Source: Ruminiclostridium cellobioparum subsp. termitidis CT1112
Lineage (GTDB): Bacteria > Bacillota > Clostridia > Acetivibrionales > DSM-1351
Direction of reading: 5' to 3'
Length of the DNA stretch: 64,000 nt
Assembly (NCBI RefSeq): GCF_000350485.1
Contig: NZ_AORV01000044.1
Span: forward strand, 28,334 to 92,333
Part shown: in pieces, positions 27,104 to 35,776 of the stretch
Layout: the number at the start of each line of letters is the position of its first letter
Numbering within the stretch: position 1 is the first letter of the stretch
Notes under the pieces: generated by a model
Database searches by the model: none
Told to the model about the DNA's origin: nothing
The model's input: the letters and a program-made list of their open reading frames with translations, nothing else
Made by a program: the position numbers and the translations under genes

Positions 27104-27982
27104 CTACTTATTCAGTCCTCTTACATACTCAATCATCTGCCTTGCCGCCACTGCTCCCTGTCCCACTGCGGTGGAAATCTGCTTCAGTCCGCCGGTACAA
27201 TCTCCTGCGGCATATAAGCCTTTGAGATTGGTTCCCTGTTTTTCATCCACGACTATGGCGTTCTTGCTGGTGATAACCCCCAGCTTTCTGGCAAAATCAA
27301 TACTCGAAGCCGAATCATATGCCACAAACAATCCGTCCAGCCTCTCTTTGGAGCCATCGTCAAAAACAATATGCTCCACAGCGTCCTTTCCGTCAATGGC
27401 TTTAATAATATTGGTATTTATCTTAAACCGTTGAGCTACATTTTTATACTTTTCCGAAAGTTCAAGCTGCCTGCCATTGGTAAAAATAGTAATATCCCCG
27501 GTAAGCGGTTCCAGTTCCATGGCCTCGTGTATGACAAAATCCCTGTATCCCAGCAGCCCCACTTTCAGACCCCTGTAAAAGAAACCGTCACAGGTGGTGC
27601 AGTAGCTTACACCATTTCCTTCGAATTCATTGATTCTTTCAATCTTAACCTTTGCAATCTGCTGTCCCGTGGCCAGCAGTACGGCCTTGCCCGAATAATT
27701 TTCACCCGTGGTATAAACCTCGAAGTATTCCCCTTTTTCAAGGGCAACAACCTCGTTGTTATCAAATTTAACCCCCAATTTAAGAGCCTGTTTTCCCCCC
27801 TGCTCAAGAAGGTACTTTCCTGAAACAGGTTCCGCAAAACCAAAATAATTCTCTATCCGGTCTGCTTTCAGCAGCACGCTTTTGTCCTGACCGATTACCA
27901 TTGTCCTGAGTCCGGCTCTGACAGTATAGATAGCGGCAGACAGACCTGCAGGTCCTTTTCCTATAATAATTACATCAAACAT
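27104..27982 (-). CDS. Thioredoxin-reductase-like FAD/NAD(P) oxidoreductase
   Basis: The 292-residue flavoprotein has the FAD motif VIIIGKGPAGLSAAIY, the redox CTTC pair in YCTTCDG, and the C-terminal FAD segment GLYAAGDCTGGLKQISTAVGQG. The central NAD(P) motif reads VGLLGYRDFVIHEAMEL, missing the usual GxGxxA pattern (GYRDFV). It may therefore use ferredoxin or a different reductant, as found for some Clostridia ferredoxin-dependent homologues. ATG 27982 follows GGGAGG. No thioredoxin gene is adjacent. Confidence 0.87.
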   Translation of the reverse strand: MFDVIIIGKGPAGLSAAIYTVRAGLRTMVIGQDKSVLLKADRIENYFGFAEPVSGKYLLEQGGKQALKLGVKFDNNEVVALEKGEYFEVYTTGENYSGKAVLLATGQQIAKVKIERINEFEGNGVSYCTTCDGFFYRGLKVGLLGYRDFVIHEAMELEPLTGDITIFTNGRQLELSEKYKNVAQRFKINTNIIKAIDGKDAVEHIVFDDGSKERLDGLFVAYDSASSIDFARKLGVITSKNAIVVDEKQGTNLKGLYAAGDCTGGLKQISTAVGQGAVAARQMIEYVRGLNK

Positions 27983-28146
27983 GATAACCTCCCGTTGTAA
28001 TTTGCAGCACTTAAAAATTAAAATGTACATGTACTACTATATAGTATACCATCCATATATTTTTTCAAAAATAAAATTTTAAATGTAACAACTCCCTCTA
28101 AAACATCATAGTATGCATTATCTTAAATATTTATGGAGGTAAAGTT

Positions 28147-28341
28147 ATGGGATGTTTTGGTGGAAGTGAAGGTTTTGGATGTGAATGGCTTATAATACTG
28201 GCCATAATTTTCTTCTGCTGCTGTAACGATGGATTCGGTTGCTTTTCAGACATATTTGACGATTGCGGAATAGTCTGGCTTGCAATAGTCCTTTTGTTAT
28301 TATTCCTCTGCAACAGTGACCGTTGTGGCGATGATTGCTAA
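28147..28341 (+). CDS. Small cysteine-rich hydrophobic protein
   Basis: The 64-residue protein has two hydrophobic stretches (WLIILAIIFF and IVWLAIVLLLLFL) separated by Gly, Asp and Cys-rich segments, with ten cysteines in total. The ribosome site GGAGG lies seven bases upstream. I do not recognise the family. Size and composition are like small membrane or spore-coat proteins of spore formers. It heads a group of four small plus-strand genes. Confidence 0.7.
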   Translation: MGCFGGSEGFGCEWLIILAIIFFCCCNDGFGCFSDIFDDCGIVWLAIVLLLLFLCNSDRCGDDC

Positions 28342-28375
28342 TCAAACTAAGGATCGTCCATAGCAAATGTATTTG

Positions 28376-28409
28376 AATAGAAGCTTGGGTAATATCCAAG
28401 CTTCTATTT
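28376..28409 (+). terminator. Terminator of the small hydrophobic protein gene
   Basis: A perfect 13-bp stem (AATAGAAGCTTGG with CCAAGCTTCTATT) closes a 7-base loop and ends in TTT, 35 bases after the stop. Confidence 0.75.
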
Positions 28410-28503
28410 CAAATTAACAAAAATTGTTTTTACATAATAAGCTTGTCAGCGTGCATAAACTGTAATAACAACCAAACATTAAATTACATATTGGAGGTAT
28501 AAT

Positions 28504-28821
28504 ATGGGTGAAAATTCATTAAGCAAAAAAATTCAGGAGCTGTTAGGTGATAAAATGGTTCAATCTAAAGTAAATCAAGCAATTGATATGTTGAAAAAAG
28601 ATAATTCCGATGATTTGGCAAAAAAACTGGAGAAGATTGATAAAAATGAGTTAATGGAAAAAATCAATGAGTTTGACGACGAGAAAATCAAGAACATGAA
28701 AATAGACAAGGAAGAAATTAAAAAGAAGATTACCAAAACCGATCTGGATAAACTTGAAAAAATTCTTGGAAAAGACAGCAAGGATATTATGAAAAAGGTT
28801 AATGAATATCTGAATTCATAG
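28504..28821 (+). CDS. Small Lys/Asp-rich helical protein
   Basis: The 105-residue protein has no signal or membrane segment and is about one third Lys/Glu/Asp. Repeated K-D/E-L-x-K units (KLEKIDKNELMEKINEFDDEK) suggest long helices or a helical bundle. The ribosome site GGAGG is seven bases upstream. I do not recognise the family. It belongs to a group of small genes that may be spore-related, which is only inference from composition and neighbours. Confidence 0.7.
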   Translation: MGENSLSKKIQELLGDKMVQSKVNQAIDMLKKDNSDDLAKKLEKIDKNELMEKINEFDDEKIKNMKIDKEEIKKKITKTDLDKLEKILGKDSKDIMKKVNEYLNS

Positions 28822-28856
28822 CTTCAATTTCATCAATGTTTTATGGCAGGTACATA

Positions 28857-28877
28857 GTGCCCGGCATGGGCACTTTT
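28857..28877 (+). terminator. Terminator of the Lys-rich protein gene
   Basis: GTGCCC-GGCAT-GGGCAC is followed by TTTT. A second hairpin (AAAAAGTAT-CGAGCA-ATACTTTTT, 28898-28921) follows and could back it up or end transcripts from the other side. Confidence 0.65.
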
Positions 28878-28927
28878 AAAATTAATTTAACCCCATAAAA
28901 AAGTATCGAGCAATACTTTTTGTCATA

Positions 28928-28954
28928 CCAAAAGCGCTCAAGGAGCGCTCTTGG
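28928..28954 (+). other. 5' hairpin upstream of the 29 kb gene
   Basis: CCAAAAGCGCTC and GAGCGCTCTTGG pair over 12 positions with one mismatch around a 3-base loop. No T tract follows. GTCAA-cataa-TTGAC comes next. These lie in the leader of the gene at 29012 and may be regulatory or may be a weak terminator of upstream transcription. Confidence 0.45.
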
Positions 28955-29011
28955 ACAATTTATTGAGGTCAACATAATTGACTATGCACATGTGGGGGCA
29001 TGGAGGTTAAG

Positions 29012-29434
29012 ATGAGTGACGACATGGGTGACAAAATCAAGCAAATAGCGGATATGCTGGGACAGAACTCAAACCCCAATATCCCTGACAATGTCAAGGG
29101 TCTGCTCAACATGCTCATGTCCAATACCGGTAACAGCTCTAAAGATGAAGACACACAAGAGGATCCGGATCCGCCTCAGAAATCCAGGAGTAATGAGAAT
29201 TCAAATTCAAGTTCTAACAGTAATGAAGCAGATGACTTTGCCGATATGGCCAGAAAGATGAAAAAAGCCATGAGCAAGCTCAATGTAGCAAACGACCCGA
29301 GAGTAAACCTGCTCAATGCAATCAGGCCATATCTTAATAAAAGCCGGCAGAGGAAGCTTCAAACCTGTTTAAAACTTATGAGAATCGGCAGCCTTACTCA
29401 AGTACTGGATGACTCGGAAGAGCGGCCTGTATAA
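29012..29434 (+). CDS. Small protein with Ser/Asn-rich linker and basic C-terminal domain
   Basis: The 140-residue protein has a short N-terminal helix region (IKQIADMLGQ), a polar Ser/Asn/Asp linker, and a C-terminal basic segment (LLNAIRPYLNKSRQRKLQ, TCLKLMRIGSL). The ending resembles small proteins that sit beside very hydrophobic Leu-rich proteins in spore formers, as here. I have no function for it. ATG 29012 has GGAGG upstream; an earlier ATG at 29000 contains the ribosome site and is unlikely. Confidence 0.7.
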   Translation: MSDDMGDKIKQIADMLGQNSNPNIPDNVKGLLNMLMSNTGNSSKDEDTQEDPDPPQKSRSNENSNSSSNSNEADDFADMARKMKKAMSKLNVANDPRVNLLNAIRPYLNKSRQRKLQTCLKLMRIGSLTQVLDDSEERPV

Positions 29435-29475
29435 AGAGCACCCTATGAATAACTGGAATTGGAGTGAATGGAATA

Positions 29476-29841
29476 ATGGCTTACAGGAAGCGTTCTTCTA
29501 AATCTCGCAGATATAGAAAAACAAATACCCAGAATAACTATCATGTGGAGCAGAATACCACGTCAGCCGAAACTGCTCTTTCAGAAGAACCCATACTGTC
29601 CCTGCCTGCCCCGGCAGAAAGTCAGGAACGGAAAAAATCCCAACCTCTGGGCTTTTTGTCCTCACTGTTCGGCGGGGATAAATCCGAGAGATCGGGAAAT
29701 CCGCTATTTACAATCTTCGATTTTGATATTTATCTGGATGATTTACTCCTTGCAGGTTTACTGGTACTTCTGCTGACAGACAAAGTCCAGGACGAAATAC
29801 TTATTATTGTTCTTCTCTACCTGCTATTGGACATTTTTTAG
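29476..29841 (+). CDS. Small protein with basic N-terminus and Leu-rich hydrophobic tail
   Basis: The 121-residue protein starts with an Arg/Lys-rich stretch (YRKRSSKSRRYRK), followed by a Pro/Ser linker. It ends in about 45 residues of Leu/Ile/Asp (DDLLLAGLLVLLLTD, then EILIIVLLYLLLDIF) that could form one or two membrane helices. It follows the gene at 29012 by 41 bases, so the two are probably co-transcribed. The function is unknown. A short tryptophan-rich frame overlaps its start. Confidence 0.7.
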   Translation: MAYRKRSSKSRRYRKTNTQNNYHVEQNTTSAETALSEEPILSLPAPAESQERKKSQPLGFLSSLFGGDKSERSGNPLFTIFDFDIYLDDLLLAGLLVLLLTDKVQDEILIIVLLYLLLDIF

Positions 29842-30725
29842 TGATTAGCCTTTTCAAGCCGGCTTTTTTCACTCAGTTTATGGAAAGTGGAAAATACAAA
29901 ACATACAATTACTGCAATAAATATGGTTTTAAACACTATATTGACAATCAATAGGACATAACTGGTAACATTGGATATCACCTGGGCATTTGCCATTGAA
30001 AAATTAGCTATAACATATATGACATCAAATAAAACAAGTATAATATCAAAAACAATGTATTTGGACAACAAAGTCCAAAAATCATTGTCTGATATTTTTT
30101 TTGCTATTTTAAAATGATTTTTGCTGTTTACAATGGCAGAAGGATACCAAAAGGTTATATACTGTCTGAAAAAAGCGAAACTGAAGAACAAAACAATTAT
30201 TGTCACTACAAATAACAGTACGCCTGCTACGATATTTACTTCCCCGTTCAAGGCATTGTCTATAAAAATAGCAGCCGGTATTGAGGCAACAATGACGTAG
30301 ATAACAAACAGTATAACCGCACTGAGGGTCCACAAATTGACCGAAACCATTCTGAGAAAATATTTCTTCACTCCGGCCAGGAACTCACTTCCCGGCTTTT
30401 TTTCCTTGCCCTGGACTGCATTGGTAAGTATATTGAAACAGCCTGAAAGCAGCAGGCCGAATATCAATGCTGCAGCTGCCACTAAAACAGCAAGTGCCAT
30501 AATGATTTTAACTGCCGTTTGCGGAACAAGTACTGTATCTATAACAAATTGTATTATATTTACATAATCATCAAAGGGGCTTCCGGTTTTAAACATTGTT
30601 ATGCTATAAAAAAGCATCATCAGCAGATATTCCACAACAGAAAGAACCGTACTGGTTATGATTGTAAGAATAAGTATAGACGGCCTTTTGGCAAGTAAGC
30701 GCACAGCATTATTTATAGTTCCCAT
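29838..30725 (-). CDS. Six-helix integral membrane protein of unknown function
   Basis: The 295-residue protein has about six hydrophobic segments (SILILTIITSTVLSVVEYLL, AALIFGLLLSGCFNILT and others) and a charged C-terminus. A cytoplasmic loop contains SEFLAGVKKYFLRM. No transporter motif is visible. Its stop overlaps that of the convergent gene at 29841 by four bases, so the genes meet tail to tail. It could be a DUF4013-like protein; I am not sure. Confidence 0.7.
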   Translation of the reverse strand: MGTINNAVRLLAKRPSILILTIITSTVLSVVEYLLMMLFYSITMFKTGSPFDDYVNIIQFVIDTVLVPQTAVKIIMALAVLVAAAALIFGLLLSGCFNILTNAVQGKEKKPGSEFLAGVKKYFLRMVSVNLWTLSAVILFVIYVIVASIPAAIFIDNALNGEVNIVAGVLLFVVTIIVLFFSFAFFRQYITFWYPSAIVNSKNHFKIAKKISDNDFWTLLSKYIVFDIILVLFDVIYVIANFSMANAQVISNVTSYVLLIVNIVFKTIFIAVIVCFVFSTFHKLSEKSRLEKANH

Positions 30726-30884
30726 TGGTCAGGTCCTTCCTTCATATTTCAATTTAATCTCTAAATGTTTTTCCCAGGCACCGTTTAATTAATAAGCAGT
30801 ATTTTTTGATTATGGGAAATCATAACATAAATAATATCACAATTAACCCTTCAAATAAAGTACGGGGATGATAAATCAATGTAC

Positions 30885-33038
30885 TCAGTTAATCTCCCTC
30901 ATGCTTAAGGATATTCTCTTCCTTTCGGCGTCTACCTCTATTACCCTCACTTTTACTATATCCCCTACAGCAACCACTTCCATCGGATTCCTGACAAACC
31001 TGTCGGCAAGCTGGGAAATGTGAACAAGGCCATCCTGATGGACGCCGATGTCGACAAAAGCACCGAAATCGGCCACATTTCTCACGGTCCCCGTCAGGAC
31101 CATTCCGGCCTTGAGATCCTCTAAATGCAGTACATCAGTGTGGAGAATGGGCTTGGGCAATTCATCCCTGGGGTCCCGTCCAGGCTTCAGCAGTTCATTT
31201 ACAATGTCTTTTAAGGTCGGCAGGCCGATTCCCAGTTCCTCTGCCACCTTTATCCTTCCGTTCTGTTCCACTTTCTTGTCCAGTTCCCGGAGACTCTTGC
31301 CGCTAACATCCGACAGGGTATAACCCATCTTTTTCAGAAGTTTCTCTGCCGCTGTATATGATTCGGGGTGCACCGAGGTATTGTCCAGAATATTGTCACC
31401 GTCGGTAATCCTTAAAAAACCGGCGCACTGCTCAAAGGTCTTATTGCCCAGTTTCTTGACCTTTTTTATTTCATTCCTGCTCTTAAACTTTCCGTTCTCT
31501 TCCCTGTACTCAACAAGATTCTTCGCTATAGCCGAAGAAATCCCTGAAATATAGGATAATAATGGTGCTGACGCCGTATTGAGGTCTACACCTACATTAT
31601 TTACACAGTCCTCAACCACTCCGCCCAGGGACTCATCCAGCCTTTTTTGGTTCATATCATGCTGGTACTGGCCCACGCCTATGGCCTTCGGATCTATTTT
31701 TACCAGTTCGGCAAGAGGGTCCTGCAGCCGCCTTGCAATGGATACCGCACTTCTGAGGGCCACATCAAACTCGGGGAACTCCTCTGCCCCAAGCTTGGAA
31801 GCCGAATAAACCGACGCTCCCGCTTCACTGACCACCATGTAATAAACCTTCCGGTCTATTTCCTTAAGCAATTCAACTACAAAAAGCTCGGATTCCTTGG
31901 AAGCAGTACCGTTTCCTATTGATATGATATCCACCTTGTGCTTTTCTATCAATTGCTTCAGCTTGGACTTTGCCTCTTCAATTTTGCTCTGGGGAGGTGT
32001 CGGGTATATGACCGTTGTTGCAAGAACTTTTCCCGTCTCGTCAACCACAGCGATCTTACAGCCTGTCCTGTAGGCAGGATCAAGGCCCAGGACAACTCTG
32101 TCCTTTACCGGAGGCTGGAGAAGAAGATTTCTCAGATTTTCTGCAAATACCTTCATAGCCTGCTCCTGGGCAGTTTCAGTCAATTGGTTTCTAATGTCCC
32201 TTTCCAGCGAGGGGAAGATAAGCCTGCTGTAGGAATCCTCTACGGCGGCTTCAACATATCCTGCCATTTCAGGATTTGTGTTCTTGACAGTCCTGCCTTT
32301 CAAATATGCCAGGCACAGCGCACTGTCAACATCTATTTTTACTTGAAGGAATTCCTCCTTCTCACCTCTGTTCACTGCAAGAATCCTGTGATTTGCAATT
32401 TTAGAGACAGGCTCCCTGAAGTCATAATACATCCTGTAAACGGAATCCTCTTCCTTCCTGGCGGCCGATACTATCATCGCATTACGGAATATTGTCTCTC
32501 TGAGCGCCTTTCTGTATTCAGCGTTATCCGATACCTCTTCGGCAATAATGTCCATGGCTCCCGCAAGGGCTTCTTCCTCAGTGTTTACTCCTTTTTCAGG
32601 ATCAATGTAGCCCGCTGCTATCCTGAGTACAGGTGTCTTTGAAGGCATCTGGGCAAATATGATTGCAGCCAGGGGTTCAAGCCCCTTTTCCTTGGCCACC
32701 GAGGCTCTGGTTTTTCTTTTAACCTTGTAGGGCCTGTATATATCCTCTATTTCCTGAAGAGTGACCGCCCTGTCAAGAGAGCGTGAAAGCTCTTCTGTCA
32801 GTTTGCCCTGTTCGTCTATAAGCCTTCTGACAGCTTCCCGTCTTTCCTCCAGATTTCTAAGATATAATAAACGCTCGTACAGTTCTCTCAGTACCTGGTC
32901 GTTCAATTCTCCGGTCACTTCTTTTCTGTAGCGGGCAATAAAAGGTATGGTATTTCCTTCGTCTACAAGTTTGACAGTATTTTGTACCTGAAAGGGCTTC
33001 AGGTTAAATTCCTTTATCAGCTGATCTATAATGTCCAT
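30885..33038 (-). CDS. tex: Tex-family RNA-binding transcription accessory protein
   Basis: The 717-residue protein has the Tex layout: N-terminal helical region with PFIARYRKEVTG, a YqgF/RNase-H-like domain (VLGLDPAYRTGCKIAVVD), a helix-hairpin-helix segment (VGVDLNTASAPLLSYISGI), and a C-terminal S1 domain (GTVRNVADFGAFVDIGVHQDGLVHISQL). It binds nucleic acid and RNA polymerase and affects transcript stability and termination. ATG 33038 has GGAG upstream; the longer frame adds non-conserved residues. Confidence 0.95.
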   Translation of the reverse strand: MDIIDQLIKEFNLKPFQVQNTVKLVDEGNTIPFIARYRKEVTGELNDQVLRELYERLLYLRNLEERREAVRRLIDEQGKLTEELSRSLDRAVTLQEIEDIYRPYKVKRKTRASVAKEKGLEPLAAIIFAQMPSKTPVLRIAAGYIDPEKGVNTEEEALAGAMDIIAEEVSDNAEYRKALRETIFRNAMIVSAARKEEDSVYRMYYDFREPVSKIANHRILAVNRGEKEEFLQVKIDVDSALCLAYLKGRTVKNTNPEMAGYVEAAVEDSYSRLIFPSLERDIRNQLTETAQEQAMKVFAENLRNLLLQPPVKDRVVLGLDPAYRTGCKIAVVDETGKVLATTVIYPTPPQSKIEEAKSKLKQLIEKHKVDIISIGNGTASKESELFVVELLKEIDRKVYYMVVSEAGASVYSASKLGAEEFPEFDVALRSAVSIARRLQDPLAELVKIDPKAIGVGQYQHDMNQKRLDESLGGVVEDCVNNVGVDLNTASAPLLSYISGISSAIAKNLVEYREENGKFKSRNEIKKVKKLGNKTFEQCAGFLRITDGDNILDNTSVHPESYTAAEKLLKKMGYTLSDVSGKSLRELDKKVEQNGRIKVAEELGIGLPTLKDIVNELLKPGRDPRDELPKPILHTDVLHLEDLKAGMVLTGTVRNVADFGAFVDIGVHQDGLVHISQLADRFVRNPMEVVAVGDIVKVRVIEVDAERKRISLSMREIN

Positions 33039-33196
33039 CTTACATTCTCCATGTCCAAAAATTTGTAAATCGTATTTTATTATAACATTAATTCTGCTGC
33101 CGGTCACAAGAAAATTCACCGGCTATTATACTCCAAGAAATTTGCTTCGAAACCCGCTTCGCCCACTTAGGAACTCTGCCTAAATTCCTATACGCT

Positions 33197-33237
33197 AAAA
33201 AAATAAGAACCGGGGCACACCCCAATTCTTATTTTTT
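33197..33237. terminator. Strong bidirectional terminator
   Basis: AAAAAAATAAGAA, then CGGGG-CACA-CCCC, then TTCTTATTTTTT give a 12-bp outer stem and a GC inner stem with T tracts in both directions. It separates the small gene at 33254 (its likely terminator) from tex. Confidence 0.85.
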
Positions 33238-33253
33238 AAATAGAAACATGTTC

Positions 33254-33391
33254 TTATATAATTCTGCTGGTAGGCTTGGGTTTACCGCTGCCGCCCTTCT
33301 TTCCGCCGCTGTTGCTGTTTTTGTTTTCTCCCAGCTGATCATTGTCAAAGGACACATCATTATTCTGGTCCTTGTTCGGGTTTTTTGCCAT
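33254..33391 (-). CDS. 45-residue Lys/Asn/Gly-rich small protein
   Basis: The frame starts MAKNPNKDQNNDVSF and ends SGKPKPTSRII. AGAGGA lies eight bases before the ATG. It contains no membrane segment, no cysteines and many Asn, Gly and Lys residues, so it should be unstructured and basic. A strong terminator follows 16 bases after the stop, supporting a real gene. It resembles small acid-soluble or unstructured spore proteins only in composition. Function unknown. Confidence 0.6.
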   Translation of the reverse strand: MAKNPNKDQNNDVSFDNDQLGENKNSNSGGKKGGSGKPKPTSRII

Positions 33392-33509
33392 TCGAAACAT
33401 CCTCTCTAAAAGATAATTGTACCTTTGTCAGGTATTTATATATATTCTTTACACTTTAACTCAAGAAAATTCGCTATGCTCAGTTTTTGGTGCTCATTTG
33501 TGTTTGCAC

Positions 33510-34472
33510 TCAAATCCGGAAGGAAGCTTTAGTCAGTTCCTCAAAGCCCGGCTCGGCCCTCAGTTTTTCAGAAAGCTCCAGCAGTGCCCTGTCCTTCATT
33601 TTTGCCTCAAGCATGATATCTATATCGCAGTCAAGAGCTTTTGCCGTATTCAAAAACTCCATAAAACCGGCATGGTCGATATAATCGGCATGACTCCTGA
33701 ATTCCTTCTGGCTTTTTGGACTTGAGAAATGTATTTTGGGCGGAAAAGGTTCCCCGTCCCAGGTTTTATATATTTCCGGCAAAAGCTCGCTCAGCCTTTC
33801 ACCATTATTTGCACATTTGTGATGGTGAACATCCAGCACCATGGGAGCGCCCAAATCCTTGCAAAGCTGCAGTACGTCGGCTGCGGTGAAACATTTGTCG
33901 TCGTTTTCTATGATTATACGCTTCCGTATACGGTCGGGCAGCTTTGAAAAATTGACCTTGAATCTTTCGATTGAACTGCACTTATCCCCGTAGAGGCCTC
34001 CTACATGAAGCACCAGCTTGTACCTGTAATCCTCAAGCCCCATTGCTTCATACAATCTGACATGATAATCCAGATCCTTGACAGAAGCCAGCAGCACCTC
34101 CTGCTTAACCGGATTGAGAATTGTAAAATGGTCAGGATGTGCACTGATGCGAAAACCGTTTTGTTTTACGAATTCCCCCAATTGCCTGAGTTCGCTGGCA
34201 AACTGGCGCTGATATTCCCAGCCTGCCAGCTCCTGGTGGGTTGCAAGCGGTATCAGCTTCGATGTGAGCCTGTACACCTGAATATTCATAGCGCGGTTGT
34301 ACTTGAGAATTCTCAGGGTATTTTCAATATTAAGCTTTGACACCCTGTCCAGCCTTATACCTTTTGCCTGGGCGTCCTTCAGCCTGCTGTACACGGCATA
34401 AGTGACGGTACCCGAAGGTGAACAATTCTCAAGACTCAAGGTCATAGCAACATATCCCAATCTGAATATCAA
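33510..34472 (-). CDS. uvsE: UV DNA damage endonuclease
   Basis: The 320-residue TIM-barrel nuclease begins FRLGYVAMTLSLENCSPS, the UvsE/UVDE start. It holds metal-ligand regions RISAHPDHFTILNP, VLHVGGLYGDK, IIENDDKCF and LDVHHHKC. It nicks DNA 5' to cyclobutane dimers and other lesions, an alternative to UvrABC, and is important in spores. The start codon is TTG with a GGGGGAT site upstream. It is separated from the next gene by 57 bases. Confidence 0.95.
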   Translation of the reverse strand: MIFRLGYVAMTLSLENCSPSGTVTYAVYSRLKDAQAKGIRLDRVSKLNIENTLRILKYNRAMNIQVYRLTSKLIPLATHQELAGWEYQRQFASELRQLGEFVKQNGFRISAHPDHFTILNPVKQEVLLASVKDLDYHVRLYEAMGLEDYRYKLVLHVGGLYGDKCSSIERFKVNFSKLPDRIRKRIIIENDDKCFTAADVLQLCKDLGAPMVLDVHHHKCANNGERLSELLPEIYKTWDGEPFPPKIHFSSPKSQKEFRSHADYIDHAGFMEFLNTAKALDCDIDIMLEAKMKDRALLELSEKLRAEPGFEELTKASFRI

Positions 34473-34529
34473 ACCTATCCCCCGCTTTTGATGTTATTAA
34501 AAAGACAGGTTTATTATTCGACTGTTTGA

Positions 34530-35162
34530 CTATTTTGATACCTTCACCATGTGAATTCTTTGATTTCGCCTTATCTTTACAAAAATGCAATAACCCATAT
34601 TCAGAGCAGCACCCAGCAATCCCATGGCAGTATCCCTCTGCGAATCCCAGATATCTCCCTGGGCCTGGGTCAGAATGAACAACTGCTGTGAACGGCTCAC
34701 TGCCGCAATCAACATTTCGGTCAGAGAATTGAGCGCACACAGAGCTACTATGATAAAAACCGCCAAGAAACATGCTTCAATATACCTCAGCCTGAATCGC
34801 CTGTAAAGTATCTCCATGACAGGAATTGATATCAGCAGCCCGAAGGCCAGATATACAAGCCTGTCATAATTATTCCTGATGAAGCCGAAGGTCCCCTTCA
34901 TCCACTCTCCTACCGGACACAGGGCATATGTATAATGAGCTCCCAGCGTATTAAGTATTAAAAAAACCAGGACACTTAAATATGATAAATTGGTAAGCCT
35001 GCCTTTTCTGTAAAATATCATCATACAGGCTATCATAATTGCCGAAGGAAGGCTTAGAAACCACCATTCCAGGTAATCTACAGGCTTCAGCGCGAAAAAC
35101 ACAAATACAACAATATATAAGGTCAGCATAAATTGAAGCGGTCTGTCTTTTTTAAAAGGCAC
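34530..35162 (-). CDS. DUF2238 (YjdF-like) membrane protein, apparent 5' frameshift
   Basis: The 210-residue protein has about six membrane helices and the family motifs LGAHYTYALCPVGEW and QGDIWDSQRDTAMGLLGA. The longest clean frame begins at a GTG without a ribosome site. A perfect GGAGGTTAAA-ATG at 35212 starts a frame that stops after nine codons. One extra A in the A7 run at 35198-35204 would join the two into a single protein beginning MAVKKRKYSLIYV. The function of the family is unknown. Confidence 0.8.
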   Translation of the reverse strand: MPFKKDRPLQFMLTLYIVVFVFFALKPVDYLEWWFLSLPSAIMIACMMIFYRKGRLTNLSYLSVLVFLILNTLGAHYTYALCPVGEWMKGTFGFIRNNYDRLVYLAFGLLISIPVMEILYRRFRLRYIEACFLAVFIIVALCALNSLTEMLIAAVSRSQQLFILTQAQGDIWDSQRDTAMGLLGAALNMGYCIFVKIRRNQRIHMVKVSK

Positions 35163-35368
35163 CGCTTGTTTTGATACATATATCAGCGAATATTTTCTTT
35201 TTTTACCGCCATTTTAACCTCCATATCATACATGTCATATATAAAGTAATATTTATAATGGCTTATGGTAAAATTTCATATTATTATATATACTTAAAAA
35301 TGTGCAAATATGTCAAAAGTACGGCAGTTGACTTTATTATTGCTAAACAGCTGTAAAAGGAGAAGTAA

Positions 35369-35776
35369 ATGAATAAACTAAAGATATTATTCGGCAGATT
35401 AATGAACTCAAGTATTGTCAAATATGGTCTGGTAGGCGTTATAAATACCCTCATAACCGGCTTGATCATGTTTGCCTTAATGAACGTATTTTCAGTTTCC
35501 CTCAGATTATCCAACATAGTCGGATATGTGGCAGGTTTTATAAACAGTTTCATCCTTAACAAGTTATGGACGTTTAAAGGGAAACAGTCCTCCACCCTGT
35601 CACAATTCATACGTTTTACAGCGGTTTTCGGAGTGTGCTTCCTGCTCCAGCATGGCCTGGTAATACTGCTGGCCGAAAAGCTTCTCCTTGGGAAAAACAT
35701 ATCTGCTCTTATTGGAATGGTTTTTTATACAGGGGTAAGTTATATCCTCAACAAGCTTTTTACATTTAAAAAATAA
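35369..35776 (+). CDS. GtrA-family membrane protein
   Basis: The 135-residue protein has four membrane helices, with KYGLVGVINTLITGLIMFAL at the start and FINSFILNKLWTFKG and SYILNKLFTFKK repeats that define GtrA. Members are thought to help move lipid-linked sugars across the membrane for wall or surface glycosylation. No glycosyltransferase is adjacent, though a sugar nucleotidyltransferase lies 560 bases downstream. The start has AGGAG upstream. Confidence 0.9.
   Translation: MNKLKILFGRLMNSSIVKYGLVGVINTLITGLIMFALMNVFSVSLRLSNIVGYVAGFINSFILNKLWTFKGKQSSTLSQFIRFTAVFGVCFLLQHGLVILLAEKLLLGKNISALIGMVFYTGVSYILNKLFTFKK

Noticed and set aside
31938..32642. 234-codon plus-strand frame opposite tex
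   Set aside because: It lies wholly inside tex on the other strand and shows no family motif.
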